DNA from: Streptomyces pinistramenti
GTDB lineage: Bacteria; Actinomycetota; Actinomycetes; Streptomycetales; Streptomycetaceae
Assembly: GCF_020564935.1 (NCBI RefSeq)
Contig: NZ_JAJCXB010000006.1
Span: 143,376-207,375, forward strand
Length of the DNA: 64,000 bases
Direction of reading: 5' to 3'
Shown: piece by piece, positions 24,442 to 32,513 of the stretch
Numbering within the stretch: position 1 is the stretch's first letter
Layout of the letters: every line of letters begins with the position of its first letter
Position numbers and translations under genes: made by a program
The notes under the pieces: generated by a model
Database searches by the model: none
What the model was told of the DNA's origin: nothing
Seen by the model: the letters and a program-made list of their open reading frames with translations, nothing else

Positions 24442-25524
24442 ATGAACGCACCGCTACGTCGCATCCTCACCACCGCGATGGCGCTTTCCCTCGCGGTTCC
24501 CCTGGCCGCCTGCGGAAATGATCACCAGGAACCGGCGGCGGGCGAGAAGTCCATAGGTCTGCTCCTGCCGGAGAACAAGGCGTCGCGCTACGAGGATTTC
24601 GACCGCCGCATCATTTCGTCGAAGATCGCGTCCCGCTGCCTCGAATGCCGATTGGACTACCACAACGCCAAGTCGAGCGTGGACGCCCAGCGGCAGCAGT
24701 TCGACGCGCTGGTGAAAAAGGGCGTCAAGGTCATCATCCTGGACCCGGTCGACGCGCAGGCCGCCGGGAGCTGGGTGGACGCGGCGGCGAAGCAGGGCGT
24801 CAAGGTCGTCTCCTACGACCGGCTCACCGAGGGCAAGGCCGCCGCGTACGTCTCCTACGACAACGAGAAGATCGGCCGGCTTCAGGGTGAGGGCCTCGTG
24901 GCCGCACTCGGATCCCGCGCCGCCACCGCCGACGTCGTGATGCTGAACGGCTCGCCCGCCGACCCCAACTCCCCGGAGTTCAAGAAGGGCGCGCACGACG
25001 TGCTGGACCACAAGGTCCACAAGATCGTCTACGAGAAGGACATCGCGGACTGGTCGGCCGACAAGGCCGGCGAGAAAATGACCGAGGCCATCAAGAACCT
25101 CGGCCCGGCCGGTTTCGACGCGGTCTACTCGGCGAACGACGGAATGGCCGGCGCTATCGCCGACGCACTGAAGTCGGCCGGCGTCAGGAACGTTCCGCTC
25201 GGCGGCCAGGATGCCGAACTCGCCGCTCTGCAAAGGCTGGTGAAGGGCACTCAGACCTTCACCGTTTACAAAGAGGTCAGGCCGGAAGCCAAGACCGCGG
25301 GCGACATCGCCGTCAATCTCCTCCAGGGAAAGAGCATCGCGTCCCTGACGCCGACGACCGTCACCGGAAAGAGCACCTCCGGAATTCCCGCCAAGCTGTT
25401 CAGCGCGAAGATCGTCACCCGGAACACCCTGCAGGACACCGTGATCCGCGACGGCGCCGTGCGCGCCGACCTGATCTGCACCAAGGACCTCAAGGCCGCG
25501 TGCGAATCCCTGGGAATTTCCTAG
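24442..25524 (+). CDS. Sugar-binding lipoprotein of the XylF/ribose-type family, orphan
   Basis: A 360-residue type I periplasmic-binding-fold lipoprotein. The signal peptide ends in a lipobox (PLAAC, cysteine near residue 25). The mature domain follows the xylose/ribose-binding pattern: KSIGLLLPENKASRYEDFD, VKVIILDPVDAQAAG, VVSYDRLT, VYSANDGMAGAI, GGQDAE, with two cysteines at the C-terminus. Such proteins feed a sugar ABC importer, but no permease or ATPase gene lies nearby. It uses more A/T-ending codons than its neighbours, and the 181-base upstream spacer is unusually AT-rich (TTTATTTG, TCGTTATCG), both compatible with transfer. ATG 24442 after GGGGGAGA is preferred to the one six codons earlier. 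The sugar is unknown. Confidence 0.85.
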   Translation: MNAPLRRILTTAMALSLAVPLAACGNDHQEPAAGEKSIGLLLPENKASRYEDFDRRIISSKIASRCLECRLDYHNAKSSVDAQRQQFDALVKKGVKVIILDPVDAQAAGSWVDAAAKQGVKVVSYDRLTEGKAAAYVSYDNEKIGRLQGEGLVAALGSRAATADVVMLNGSPADPNSPEFKKGAHDVLDHKVHKIVYEKDIADWSADKAGEKMTEAIKNLGPAGFDAVYSANDGMAGAIADALKSAGVRNVPLGGQDAELAALQRLVKGTQTFTVYKEVRPEAKTAGDIAVNLLQGKSIASLTPTTVTGKSTSGIPAKLFSAKIVTRNTLQDTVIRDGAVRADLICTKDLKAACESLGIS

Positions 25525-25557
25525 CCAGGGCAGGGGATACAGGGGCGCGCCCCCCGC

Positions 25558-26928
25558 TCAGGCAGGGGCGGGACCGGTGCCGGGTTCCCGGGGCCCTGGA
25601 TCCGCGGGCGCGTCCGGTGCGGTATCCGGTGCCGTGGCGCGCTCCCGTAGCCGGCGGGCGTGCTCGTCGGTCGCCGCGTCGTACGCCAGCAGCTTCGGCA
25701 GGGCCAGCGCCAGCAGCGCGACGGCGGCGAAGCACATCGCGCCGCCCGCCCAGACCGACGTCCGCACGCCGGTCAGCGCCGCCATTCCGCCCACCCTGAC
25801 CTGCCCCAACTGCGGCCCGACCGCGTACGACAGCAGCTCGATGCCGGCCAGCCGGCCGCGCAGCTCGTCGGGGATCGTCTGGTTCCACATCGCCGAGCGG
25901 AAGATGCCGCTGACCATGTCGCAGGCCCCGGCCAGCGTCAGGAACAGCAGCACCAGCCATACGTGCGCCGCCTGCCCCGCCGCGGCCATCGCAAGGCCCC
26001 ACGCGGCGGCCGCCAGCACGACGGCCCGGCCCTGCCTGCGGACCCGCGATGTCCAGCCGCTGGTCAGGCTGACCAGGCAGGACCCCGCGGGCAGCGCCGC
26101 GTACATCAGGCCCAGGGACCACGGGGCGTCCAACTCGTCGGCGAGGAACGGGAAGATCGCCAGCGGGAACGCGAAGAGCATCGCGCTGAGATCGATCGCG
26201 TAGGTGCCCAGCAGCTCCTTGCGGCTCCAGGCGTAGCGCGCGCCCTCGGCGATGCCGCGCAGCGACGGCTTGCCCGCGTCGCGCGCGGCGGGCGACGGCG
26301 CGATCCGCACGGACAGCAGCACCGAAGCGGCGTACGTCGCGGCGTCGATGGTGTACGCCCAGCGCAGCCCGGCGTACGCGAGCAGCCCGCCGGCCAGCGC
26401 GGGCCCGGCGATGGCGCCGATCTGCCAGCGCAGGGAGTTCAGGGCCGCGGCGGCGGCGAGCTGGTCGTGCGGCACGATCCGCGGCACGATCGCGTTCAGC
26501 GCAGGCCGCTGGAGCCCGGTGAGCGCGCTGGTGGCGGCGGCCGCGACATACAGCGGCCACAGCAGCGGGTGCGGCAGCACGCTGTTGAGCAGCAGGAGCA
26601 CCGACAGCAGGCCCAGGGCGGCCTCGGTCCACACGATCAGCCTGCGGCGGTCCATGGCGTCGGCGAGCGCGCCGCCGTAGAGGCCGAAGACGATCAGCGG
26701 CACCAGCTCGACGGCGCCCAGCGCGCCGACCGCGAAGGCGGAACCGGTCAGCTCCTTGACCTGGAGCGGCACCGCGACGAACGTCAGGAAGCTGCCGAAG
26801 ACCGTGATCGCCCCGGCCCACCACATCAGCCGGAAGTCGCGGGAGGTGCGCCAGGGCGCCAGGTCCGGCAGCACGGCGGCGAGCCGGCGGCGGGGAGCCG
26901 CGGGCGGCGGGGGCGGGTCGTGGGTCAC
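25558..26928 (-). CDS. MFS exporter of the EntS/MFS_3 type
   Basis: A 456-residue 12-helix transporter. Features of the EntS-like group are WRTSRDFRLMWWAGAITVFGS at the start, a motif A loop (GGALADAMDRRRLI), ALNAIVPRIVP in the fourth-fifth helix region, and GIFRSAMWNQTIPDELRGR in the second half. EntS exports enterobactin in E. coli; relatives handle siderophores or drugs. No biosynthesis genes accompany it, so export of a siderophore is only a possibility in this iron-rich neighbourhood. The Pro-rich tails at both ends are probably disordered. Convergent with the sugar-binding lipoprotein gene. Confidence 0.9.
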   Translation of the reverse strand: MTHDPPPPPAAPRRRLAAVLPDLAPWRTSRDFRLMWWAGAITVFGSFLTFVAVPLQVKELTGSAFAVGALGAVELVPLIVFGLYGGALADAMDRRRLIVWTEAALGLLSVLLLLNSVLPHPLLWPLYVAAAATSALTGLQRPALNAIVPRIVPHDQLAAAAALNSLRWQIGAIAGPALAGGLLAYAGLRWAYTIDAATYAASVLLSVRIAPSPAARDAGKPSLRGIAEGARYAWSRKELLGTYAIDLSAMLFAFPLAIFPFLADELDAPWSLGLMYAALPAGSCLVSLTSGWTSRVRRQGRAVVLAAAAWGLAMAAAGQAAHVWLVLLFLTLAGACDMVSGIFRSAMWNQTIPDELRGRLAGIELLSYAVGPQLGQVRVGGMAALTGVRTSVWAGGAMCFAAVALLALALPKLLAYDAATDEHARRLRERATAPDTAPDAPADPGPREPGTGPAPA

Positions 26929-27070
26929 GGGGCATCAGCGTGCGCGGGGGCGCGGGGCGGCGCAAAGGAATTAAGGGCGGGAGGGGAGTGCGTGGCGGCG
27001 TGCCGTCTCGTGCCGAGGGCCGGACCGCCTGCTTCCAGGGGCCCGGCCGCGCCCGCTGCCCGGTCAGGGC

Positions 27071-27709
27071 TCACCACCGCGGGGGCGGCGGTGCGGTCAG
27101 TTCATCGGCGAGCCGGGCCAGCCGGTCACGGAAGCGGCGGTGCCTGCGCGGCGCCGGCAGGCTGTTCTCGCCGGCCGCCGCGCTGACCAGATGCTGCACG
27201 GTGTCGAGATCGAGGGGATGGGGCGGCTCGGCGTCGTCACCGGCCCGCGCGGCGACCGGATCGGGGGCGGCCAGCGCATCGTGGGCCAGGGCGTGCAGCT
27301 CGCGGTCGCCGCCGTCGAGCGCCAGCACCGTCGCGCCGTTGCGCCGGGCGTCGTGCACCCGCTCAAGGAGCCCGGCGCCCGGCTGGCCCGGCGAGACGAC
27401 CAGCAGCGTCGCGCCGCGCCCGGCGGCCGCCAACCGGCCCGGACCCACCGACAGATGGGCCGGTCCGCCGCGCGGTACGCGGTGCCGCACCAGCGTCGGC
27501 GACAGCTCGGGCAGCCCCGACCAGGCGGCCTCGTCGTCGAGGTGCGCGGCCAGGTGCCAGGGCTCGTACCCGGCGCTGCCGACCAGCAGCAGCCCGCCGC
27601 CGTGCGGGGCGACCGAGGCGCGCAGCGCTCCGGCGAAGCGGCGGGTGGACTGCACCCATTCGGTTCCGGCGAGGACCTCACGCAGCAGCGCGACCCGTAC
27701 GGCATCCAT
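27071..27709 (-). CDS. Conserved protein with SIS-like or Rossmann-like features
   Basis: A 212-residue soluble protein. An N-terminal helix (LREVLAGTEWVQSTRRFAGAL) leads into a glycine-rich strand-loop GGGLLLVGSAGYEPW. A second strand, ATLLVVSPGQPGAGLLERV, and a third, GATVLALDGGDRELHALA, follow in the order seen in SIS sugar-isomerase folds. I would not assign a function. ATG 27709 is chosen over one 43 codons upstream because the intervening stretch is Arg/Pro-rich noise. It lies 76 bases after the sialate-type transporter gene on the same strand and could be in its transcript. Confidence 0.65.
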   Translation of the reverse strand: MDAVRVALLREVLAGTEWVQSTRRFAGALRASVAPHGGGLLLVGSAGYEPWHLAAHLDDEAAWSGLPELSPTLVRHRVPRGGPAHLSVGPGRLAAAGRGATLLVVSPGQPGAGLLERVHDARRNGATVLALDGGDRELHALAHDALAAPDPVAARAGDDAEPPHPLDLDTVQHLVSAAAGENSLPAPRRHRRFRDRLARLADELTAPPPPRW

Positions 27710-27785
27710 GGCCCGGCATCTTGTCGCAGGGCCGGGGCGGGCGCGGCCGATACCGTCGAAGTCACCCGAAAGGGGATGCGGGCCG

Positions 27786-29273
27786 TCAGGAACTGCCCGC
27801 GCCCGCACGGGAGTTGCCGGGAGCCTTGGCGCCCGCACCGTCCGCGGGCGGCCCCTGTGCCAGGTGGTCGCGCGGACTGTCCGGGTTCAGCAGCCGGTTG
27901 AGGCGGGCGGGGACGTCGAAGCCGACCAGCAGCACCACCAGGATCGTGCCGGCGAAGGTCAGCGCGGCCAGCGCGCCGCCCAGCGACCTGCCCTCCGCGA
28001 GGCGCGCGCCCAGCACCGGCGCCACCGCGCCGCCCAGCGCACCGACGTTGTACGTGAAGCCGAGCCCGGCGCCGCGGCTCGACGTCGGGAAGTGCCCGCC
28101 GATGTAGCGGGGCAGCAGCCCGGAGATGCCGAAGCTCAGTGCCTGGAGGACGAACAGCAGCACGCCGAGCAGCAGGAGGTTGCCGGAGACGGCGAACACC
28201 GGGAAGACGAACACGAGCGAGGCGATCAGGGTGAGGGCGTACGCCTTCTTCGTGCCGATCAGGTCCCCGGTGAAACCGGCCAGGCAGCAGCCGGCCATGG
28301 TGCCGAAGCCCGCGAAGAACAGGACGTCGGTCACCTGCCCCGGGCTGTAGTGCAGCTCCGTCTTGAGGTACGTCGGCAGCAGCGCCTGGATCGGCCAGGT
28401 GTAGAGGAACGCCACGAAGACCGTGGCGATCAGCGACAGGTACAGGGCCCAGCCGCGGCGCCCGCCGAGCTGCACGGCGAGCGCCGCGATGGCCAGGCCG
28501 CCGACCACCGCGAGCAGCGGCACGGCGCCCGCACCCACCGGTGTGAACACCCCGAAGAGCGCCGCCGTCGCCACCGCCGTGACGACGACGTTGGCGGTGG
28601 CCCGCCCCGGTGTGGCGAACAGCGGCCGGAACGGATGGGGCTTGGTCTCGCGCCCGGCGACCGCCGCGCTCCACTCCTCCGTCTCCGGCAGCGAACGCCG
28701 TACCCACAGGGCGACGACGATCGGCGCGAGACCGATGTAGAACATCCAGCGCCAGCCGAGCGCCGGTTCGACCCACTTGTAGCACTCGGCGGCGAGCACC
28801 GAGCCCATCGAGAATCCGGAGATGAGGAAGCCGCTGGCGCGGTTGCGGACCCGGGCGGGCCAGCTCTCCAGGACGTAGGTCGCGCCGGCGCTGTACTCAC
28901 CGGCCATGCCCATGCCGATCAGCAGCCTGGCCACGAACAGGCTGGTGTAGTCCCAGGCGAATCCGCAGGCGAAGGTGCCGACGGAGTAGAGCAGGATGCT
29001 CGCCACCATCGACGGCTTGCGCCCGAAGCGGTCACCGAGCGCGCCGAGCGCCGCGCCGCCGAGCCAGCGGGTGATGAAGGCGCCGGAGATCAGGCTGGCC
29101 GCCTGCACCGTGCTGAGGCCGAACTCCTCGCTGATCTCGGTCAGTACGAGCGTGATCAGGACGAAGTCGAAGCCGTCGAGTACGTAGCCGATCCAGGCGG
29201 CGGAGAACGCCTTCCACCGGGTGCGACTCACCTCCCGGTACCACGGGCCGGACGCCTTGTTCGCAGGGTGCAC
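27786..29273 (-). CDS. MFS transporter, sialate:H+ symporter (NanT) type
   Basis: A 495-residue transporter of the sialate:proton/metabolite symporter group. Diagnostic stretches are WKAFSAAWIGYVLDGFDF in helix 1, GRLLGG-like FITRWLGGAALGALGDRFGRK in loop 2-3, GMGMAGEYSAGATYVLESWP, and extra helices between the halves (about 14 predicted), as in NanT. NanT imports free N-acetylneuraminate. The call gains weight from the adjacent lyase-family gene and the sialidase operon. A GTG start follows GGAG by six bases. The Ala/Gly-rich C-terminal tail is probably disordered. Other organic acids remain possible substrates. Confidence 0.85.
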   Translation of the reverse strand: MHPANKASGPWYREVSRTRWKAFSAAWIGYVLDGFDFVLITLVLTEISEEFGLSTVQAASLISGAFITRWLGGAALGALGDRFGRKPSMVASILLYSVGTFACGFAWDYTSLFVARLLIGMGMAGEYSAGATYVLESWPARVRNRASGFLISGFSMGSVLAAECYKWVEPALGWRWMFYIGLAPIVVALWVRRSLPETEEWSAAVAGRETKPHPFRPLFATPGRATANVVVTAVATAALFGVFTPVGAGAVPLLAVVGGLAIAALAVQLGGRRGWALYLSLIATVFVAFLYTWPIQALLPTYLKTELHYSPGQVTDVLFFAGFGTMAGCCLAGFTGDLIGTKKAYALTLIASLVFVFPVFAVSGNLLLLGVLLFVLQALSFGISGLLPRYIGGHFPTSSRGAGLGFTYNVGALGGAVAPVLGARLAEGRSLGGALAALTFAGTILVVLLVGFDVPARLNRLLNPDSPRDHLAQGPPADGAGAKAPGNSRAGAGSS

Positions 29274-29390
29274 GGTGACTCCAGAATGCCGGACGCTCGC
29301 CGTCGAGCGCGGTCCACGGATTCCTCGCGGGGCGACGAGGTGTGCCGCCGAGGCCGACGGCCGGCGCGCGACCGGCCCCGGGGGTGCCGG

Positions 29391-30350
29391 TCACCGGACG
29401 GGCGGCAGTCCGGCCGCGGTGAGCAGCCGGCCGACCTCGGCGACGGACTCCGCGCTCAGCGGGAGCTGCGGGGCGGCGGTGGCGCCGTGCACGATGACGC
29501 CGAGCAGCCGGAGCGCGGCCTTGAACGCGCCGAGCGCCGACGAGCTGCGGCCCATGTCGGCCTCCGGGCCGACGTCGACCAGGGCGAACAGGGCGGCCAG
29601 CCGCTCCTGTTCGGCGGCCGCGGCATTCCAGTCGCCGGCCCGCGCGGCGTCGTAGAGCCGTACGTAGGCCGCCGGGTCGACGTTGCCGATGCCGGGGACG
29701 ACGCCGTCGGCACCGGCCAGCAGGGCGGCGTCCGCGGTCAGTTCGGAGCCGGTGAGGACCGAGAAGCCGGGGACGGGTCCTGAGCGCCGGCCGGTGCGCC
29801 CACCGAGCGCGACGAGCAGCCGGCGCAGCCCGCCCTCGTCGCCGCTGCTGTCCTTCAGGCCCGCCAGCGTGCCGTCCTCGGCCAACTCCCGCACCAGGGC
29901 GGCGGACAGCTTGCTGTGCACGGCGACGGGGATGTCGTAGGCGAACAGCGGCAGGTCCACGGCGGCGCGGATCCGGCGGAAGTGCGCGGCGGTCTCCCGC
30001 GGGTGGGTGCGGGTGTAGAAGGGCGCGGTCGCGACGAGGGCGTCGGCGCCGAGAGCGGCCGCGGCCCTGGCGTGCCCGGTCACCCGGTGGGTGGTGGTGT
30101 CGATGACGCCGGCCAGCACCGGCACCCGCCCGTCGGCGGCCCGCACGACGGTCTCCAGGGCGGTGGCGCGCTGCGCGTCCGTGAGGTACGCGACCTCGCT
30201 GGTCGAGCCGAGCGCGAACAGCCCGTGCACGCCGCCGTCGACGAGGTGGTTGACCAGGCGGGTCAGGGACGCGGCGTCGACCTCGCCCTGCGGGTCGAGA
30301 GGGGTGCAGACCGGCGGGACGATGCCGTGCAGCGGTGCGGGCAGTGCCAT
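29391..30350 (-). CDS. DapA/NanA-family lyase, probable N-acetylneuraminate lyase
   Basis: A 319-residue class I aldolase of the dihydrodipicolinate synthase family. The Schiff-base lysine is in LAGLKDSSGD, the tyrosine in LPLFAYDIPV, and the GSTSE loop near residue 50 replaces GTTGE of true DapA. It also differs in the substrate-binding region, so lysine synthesis is unlikely. Family members of this subgroup split sialic acid or other 2-keto-3-deoxy acids into pyruvate and a sugar. Position between the NanT-type gene and the GntR regulator supports sialate cleavage to N-acetylmannosamine, but this is inference. NanE and NanK genes, needed next, are not in the window. ATG follows GGAG. Confidence 0.85.
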   Translation of the reverse strand: MALPAPLHGIVPPVCTPLDPQGEVDAASLTRLVNHLVDGGVHGLFALGSTSEVAYLTDAQRATALETVVRAADGRVPVLAGVIDTTTHRVTGHARAAAALGADALVATAPFYTRTHPRETAAHFRRIRAAVDLPLFAYDIPVAVHSKLSAALVRELAEDGTLAGLKDSSGDEGGLRRLLVALGGRTGRRSGPVPGFSVLTGSELTADAALLAGADGVVPGIGNVDPAAYVRLYDAARAGDWNAAAAEQERLAALFALVDVGPEADMGRSSSALGAFKAALRLLGVIVHGATAAPQLPLSAESVAEVGRLLTAAGLPPVR

Positions 30351-30389
30351 GGGGGCTCCAGCGGTGATGCGGTGCGAGCGGGACGCCCG

Positions 30390-30427
30390 CCAACTTGTTG
30401 GACGTCGGACATGGGATGTCCTATGTC
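30390..30427 (+). promoter_or_regulatory. GntR-gene promoter with palindromic operators
   Basis: TTGGAC (30398-30403) and TATGTC (30422-30427) sit 18 bases apart and can serve as -35 and -10. Between them lies GGACAT-GGG-ATGTCC (30407-30421), a perfect inverted repeat, placed to block polymerase. A second palindrome, CCAACTTGTTGG (30390-30401), overlaps the -35 side and faces the divergent lyase gene. Confidence 0.65.
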
Positions 30428-30528
30428 TGGGTCACAATAGACCCGTGCACACGCGGTCGGTCAAGGGTCGTGGCACCGGAGGGGGCCGGGTAGGCCGGCC
30501 GCAACAGCAGACGCGGGAGAGGGAGACC

Positions 30529-31212
30529 ATGGCGCGAGGCACGATGTCCGAAGACGTCCAGGGGCAGATCAAGCAGCTCATCCTGCAGCGCAGGCTGACC
30601 CCCGGCGACCCGCTGCCCACCGAAGCGGAACTCGTCGGCCTGCTCGACGTCAGCCGCAACTCCGTCCGCGAAGCCCTCAAGGCGCTCCAGGCCATGCGCA
30701 TCGTCGAAATCCGCCACGGCTTCGGCACCTACGTCGGCCCCCTCACCCTCGAACCGTTTGTCGAAGGCGTCGCCTTCCGCGCGGCCGTCCGCCACCACCA
30801 GGGCGAATCCAGCCTCTACGAACTGATGGAGGTCCGCGAAGCCCTCGAATCCGGCCTGATCGCCACCGTCGCCCACGACCTGCCGCCCGAGGACCTCGGC
30901 ACGCTCAAGGGACTCGTGGCACGCATGGAACAGGAGGCGGGCAACGGCCGCGTCGACAGCGCCACCGACCGCGCCTTCCACCTCGCCCTCTACCGCTCAC
31001 TCGGCAACCACCTGCTCAGCGAAGTCCTGGACGCCTTCTGGGCAGCCCTGCGCCGGGTCCGCGAAGACCTCTCCGACGACCGCCAGGACCCGCAGGTGAC
31101 CTACCGTCAGCACGCCGAAATCGTCGCCGCCCTGGAAGCCGGCGACGGCGAACGCGCCACCGAGGCCATGCACCGCCACTTCGACGGCATCCGCCGCCGG
31201 CTCGCCGACTGA
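30529..31212 (+). CDS. GntR/FadR-type (FCD domain) transcriptional regulator
   Basis: A 227-residue regulator. The winged helix-turn-helix reads IKQLILQRRLTPGDPLPTEAEL then SRNSVREALKALQAM and RHGFGTYV. The C-terminal FCD domain (LYELMEVREALESGLI, FHLALYRSLGN, YRQHAEIVAALEAGD) carries the Asp/His residues that bind a metal and an organic-acid ligand. NanR regulators of sialic acid genes belong to this family. Divergent to the lyase and transporter genes and upstream of the sialidase operon, with a palindrome in its own promoter and related ones at the operon promoter. ATG 30529 follows GGGAG closely; ATG 30544 is possible. Confidence 0.93.
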   Translation: MARGTMSEDVQGQIKQLILQRRLTPGDPLPTEAELVGLLDVSRNSVREALKALQAMRIVEIRHGFGTYVGPLTLEPFVEGVAFRAAVRHHQGESSLYELMEVREALESGLIATVAHDLPPEDLGTLKGLVARMEQEAGNGRVDSATDRAFHLALYRSLGNHLLSEVLDAFWAALRRVREDLSDDRQDPQVTYRQHAEIVAALEAGDGERATEAMHRHFDGIRRRLAD

Positions 31213-31229
31213 CACCCCTCCCGCCGGAC

Positions 31230-31255
31230 GGCCCGCCACCCCCACCCGGCGGGCC
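31230..31255 (+). terminator. Hairpin after the GntR gene
   Basis: GGCCCGCC pairs with GGCGGGCC over a ten-base loop, 18 bases after the GntR stop codon. It separates the regulator from the sialidase operon. Confidence 0.65.
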
Positions 31256-31327
31256 GGATGGCCTCCGTTCACCGGGAGTTCACTCCTGATCGGCCCGGCC
31301 GTCGCCGACCCGGGCGACACGAAACCG

Positions 31328-31372
31328 GGACATGTCCGGTGCCTTGACGGTCAGTTGAGCCCTCCCTATGGT
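31328..31372 (+). promoter_or_regulatory. Sialidase-operon promoter with upstream operator
   Basis: TTGACG (31344-31349), a 17-base spacer and TATGGT (31367-31372) form the best promoter in the window. GGACATGTCC (31328-31337) ends six bases before the -35 and shares half-sites with the palindrome in the GntR promoter. The -10 overlaps the ATG at 31368, which argues against that start for the sialidase. Confidence 0.7.
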
Positions 31373-31387
31373 CACCGCACAGGACGA

Positions 31388-31397
31388 AGGACGTCCT
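31388..31397 (+). promoter_or_regulatory. Second operator-like palindrome of the sialidase operon
   Basis: AGGACGTCCT is a perfect 10-base palindrome just after the predicted transcription start, followed by another TACGTCC half-site. A bound repressor here would block early elongation. Confidence 0.5.
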
Positions 31398-31421
31398 ACG
31401 TCCGGCCGATGGGGGAGCCCC

Positions 31422-32513
31422 GTGGCATACGAGACGTCAGTGCCCTACCGCGCAGGGGGCAACGGATACACCGCCTTCCGCATCCCCGCCGCCGTCCGCA
31501 CCCGCTCCGGCACCCTGCTCGCCTTCGCCGAAGGCCGCACCGCATCCGCCGCCGACTCCGGCGACATCGACATCGTCCTCAAACGCTCCACCGACGGCGG
31601 CCGCACCTGGAGCCCCCTCCACGTCGTCGCCCGCAACGGCACCGGCACCGCAGGCAACCCCGCACCCCTCATCCTGCCCACCGGCCGCATCCTCCTCCTC
31701 CAGGTCCACAACGCCGCCCACGCCACCGAAGAACGCATCCGCCGCGGCCACATCAGCGCCGCCGACGGCCGCCGCATCCACCTCCAGCACAGCGACGACG
31801 ACGGCACCACCTGGAGCCCGCCCCGCGACCTCACCGACCAGGCCAAAAACCCCACCTGGCGCTGGTACGCCACCGGCCCGGGGCACGCACTCCACCTCCG
31901 CCACGGCCCCCACGCCGGACGCCTCGTCGTCCCCGCCAACCACTCCACCCCACCCACCGACCCCACCCACGACGGCACCGAACCCCGCTACAACGGCGCC
32001 CACACCCTCCTCAGCGACGACCACGGCACCACCTGGCGCATCGGCTGGACCGACAGCGACACCCACCCCTCCGTCGCCCCCAACGAAACCACCGCAGCCG
32101 AACTCCCCGACGGCACCCTCTACTTCACCACCCGCAACGAAGCCCCCGCCCCCTGGCACCGCGCCGACACCCGCTCCACCGACGGCGGCACCCACCTCAC
32201 CACCCCCTTCCGCCCCCAGGCAGGACTCGCCGGACCCCCCGTCCACGGCAGCACCCTCCACCTCGACGACCACCACACACTCCTCCACGCCGGCCCCCCC
32301 CCCCCCACCGCCCGCGCCCTGATGACCCTCCGCACCAGCCGCGACCACGGCCACACCTGGCGCCACGCCCACACCGCATCCGGACTCCCCGCCGGCTACA
32401 GCGACCTCGTCCGCATCGACCCCACAACCGTCGGACTGCTCTACGAAACCGGCGACTTCAGCGCCTACGCGACGATCACCTTCCGCCGCATCCCCGTGGA
32501 GGACCTCCTGTGA
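31422..32513 (+). CDS. Exo-alpha-sialidase (GH33 type) without signal peptide
   Basis: A 363-residue six-bladed-propeller sialidase that releases terminal sialic acid. Key residues line up with cytosolic neuraminidases of the NEU2 type: Arg20 in AFRIPAA, Glu37 in FAEGR, Asp45, Glu222/Glu227, Arg238 in TTRNE, Arg298 in TARALM and the nucleophile Tyr326 in AGYSDL. Asp-boxes occur at STDGGRTW, SDDDGTTW, SDDHGTTW and SRDHGHTW. The segment SPPRDLTD...GPGHALHL is also NEU2-like. No signal peptide or lectin domain is present, so the enzyme should stay in the cytoplasm. GTG 31422 is preferred because GGGGGAG precedes it and the promoter -10 covers the earlier ATG. First gene of a four-gene operon, joined to the next by a GTGA overlap. 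Confidence 0.92.
   Translation: MAYETSVPYRAGGNGYTAFRIPAAVRTRSGTLLAFAEGRTASAADSGDIDIVLKRSTDGGRTWSPLHVVARNGTGTAGNPAPLILPTGRILLLQVHNAAHATEERIRRGHISAADGRRIHLQHSDDDGTTWSPPRDLTDQAKNPTWRWYATGPGHALHLRHGPHAGRLVVPANHSTPPTDPTHDGTEPRYNGAHTLLSDDHGTTWRIGWTDSDTHPSVAPNETTAAELPDGTLYFTTRNEAPAPWHRADTRSTDGGTHLTTPFRPQAGLAGPPVHGSTLHLDDHHTLLHAGPPPPTARALMTLRTSRDHGHTWRHAHTASGLPAGYSDLVRIDPTTVGLLYETGDFSAYATITFRRIPVEDLL
32294..32306 (+). repeat. Run of 13 C inside the sialidase gene
   Basis: Thirteen consecutive C encode Gly-Pro-Pro-Pro-Pro just before the catalytic Arg298 codon. The run is in frame as given. A change of one base would remove the third active-site arginine and the nucleophile Tyr326. Confidence 0.9.

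Noticed and set aside
27097..28785. Long minus-strand frame overlapping the NanT-type transporter and the SIS-like gene
   Set aside because: It reads the two real genes out of frame and shows no domain.
32220..32300. Apparent loss of the third catalytic arginine in the sialidase
   Set aside because: Alignment by eye with secreted sialidases placed a histidine (PPVHGS) there, but comparison with NEU2-type enzymes puts the arginine at Arg298, after the C-run.
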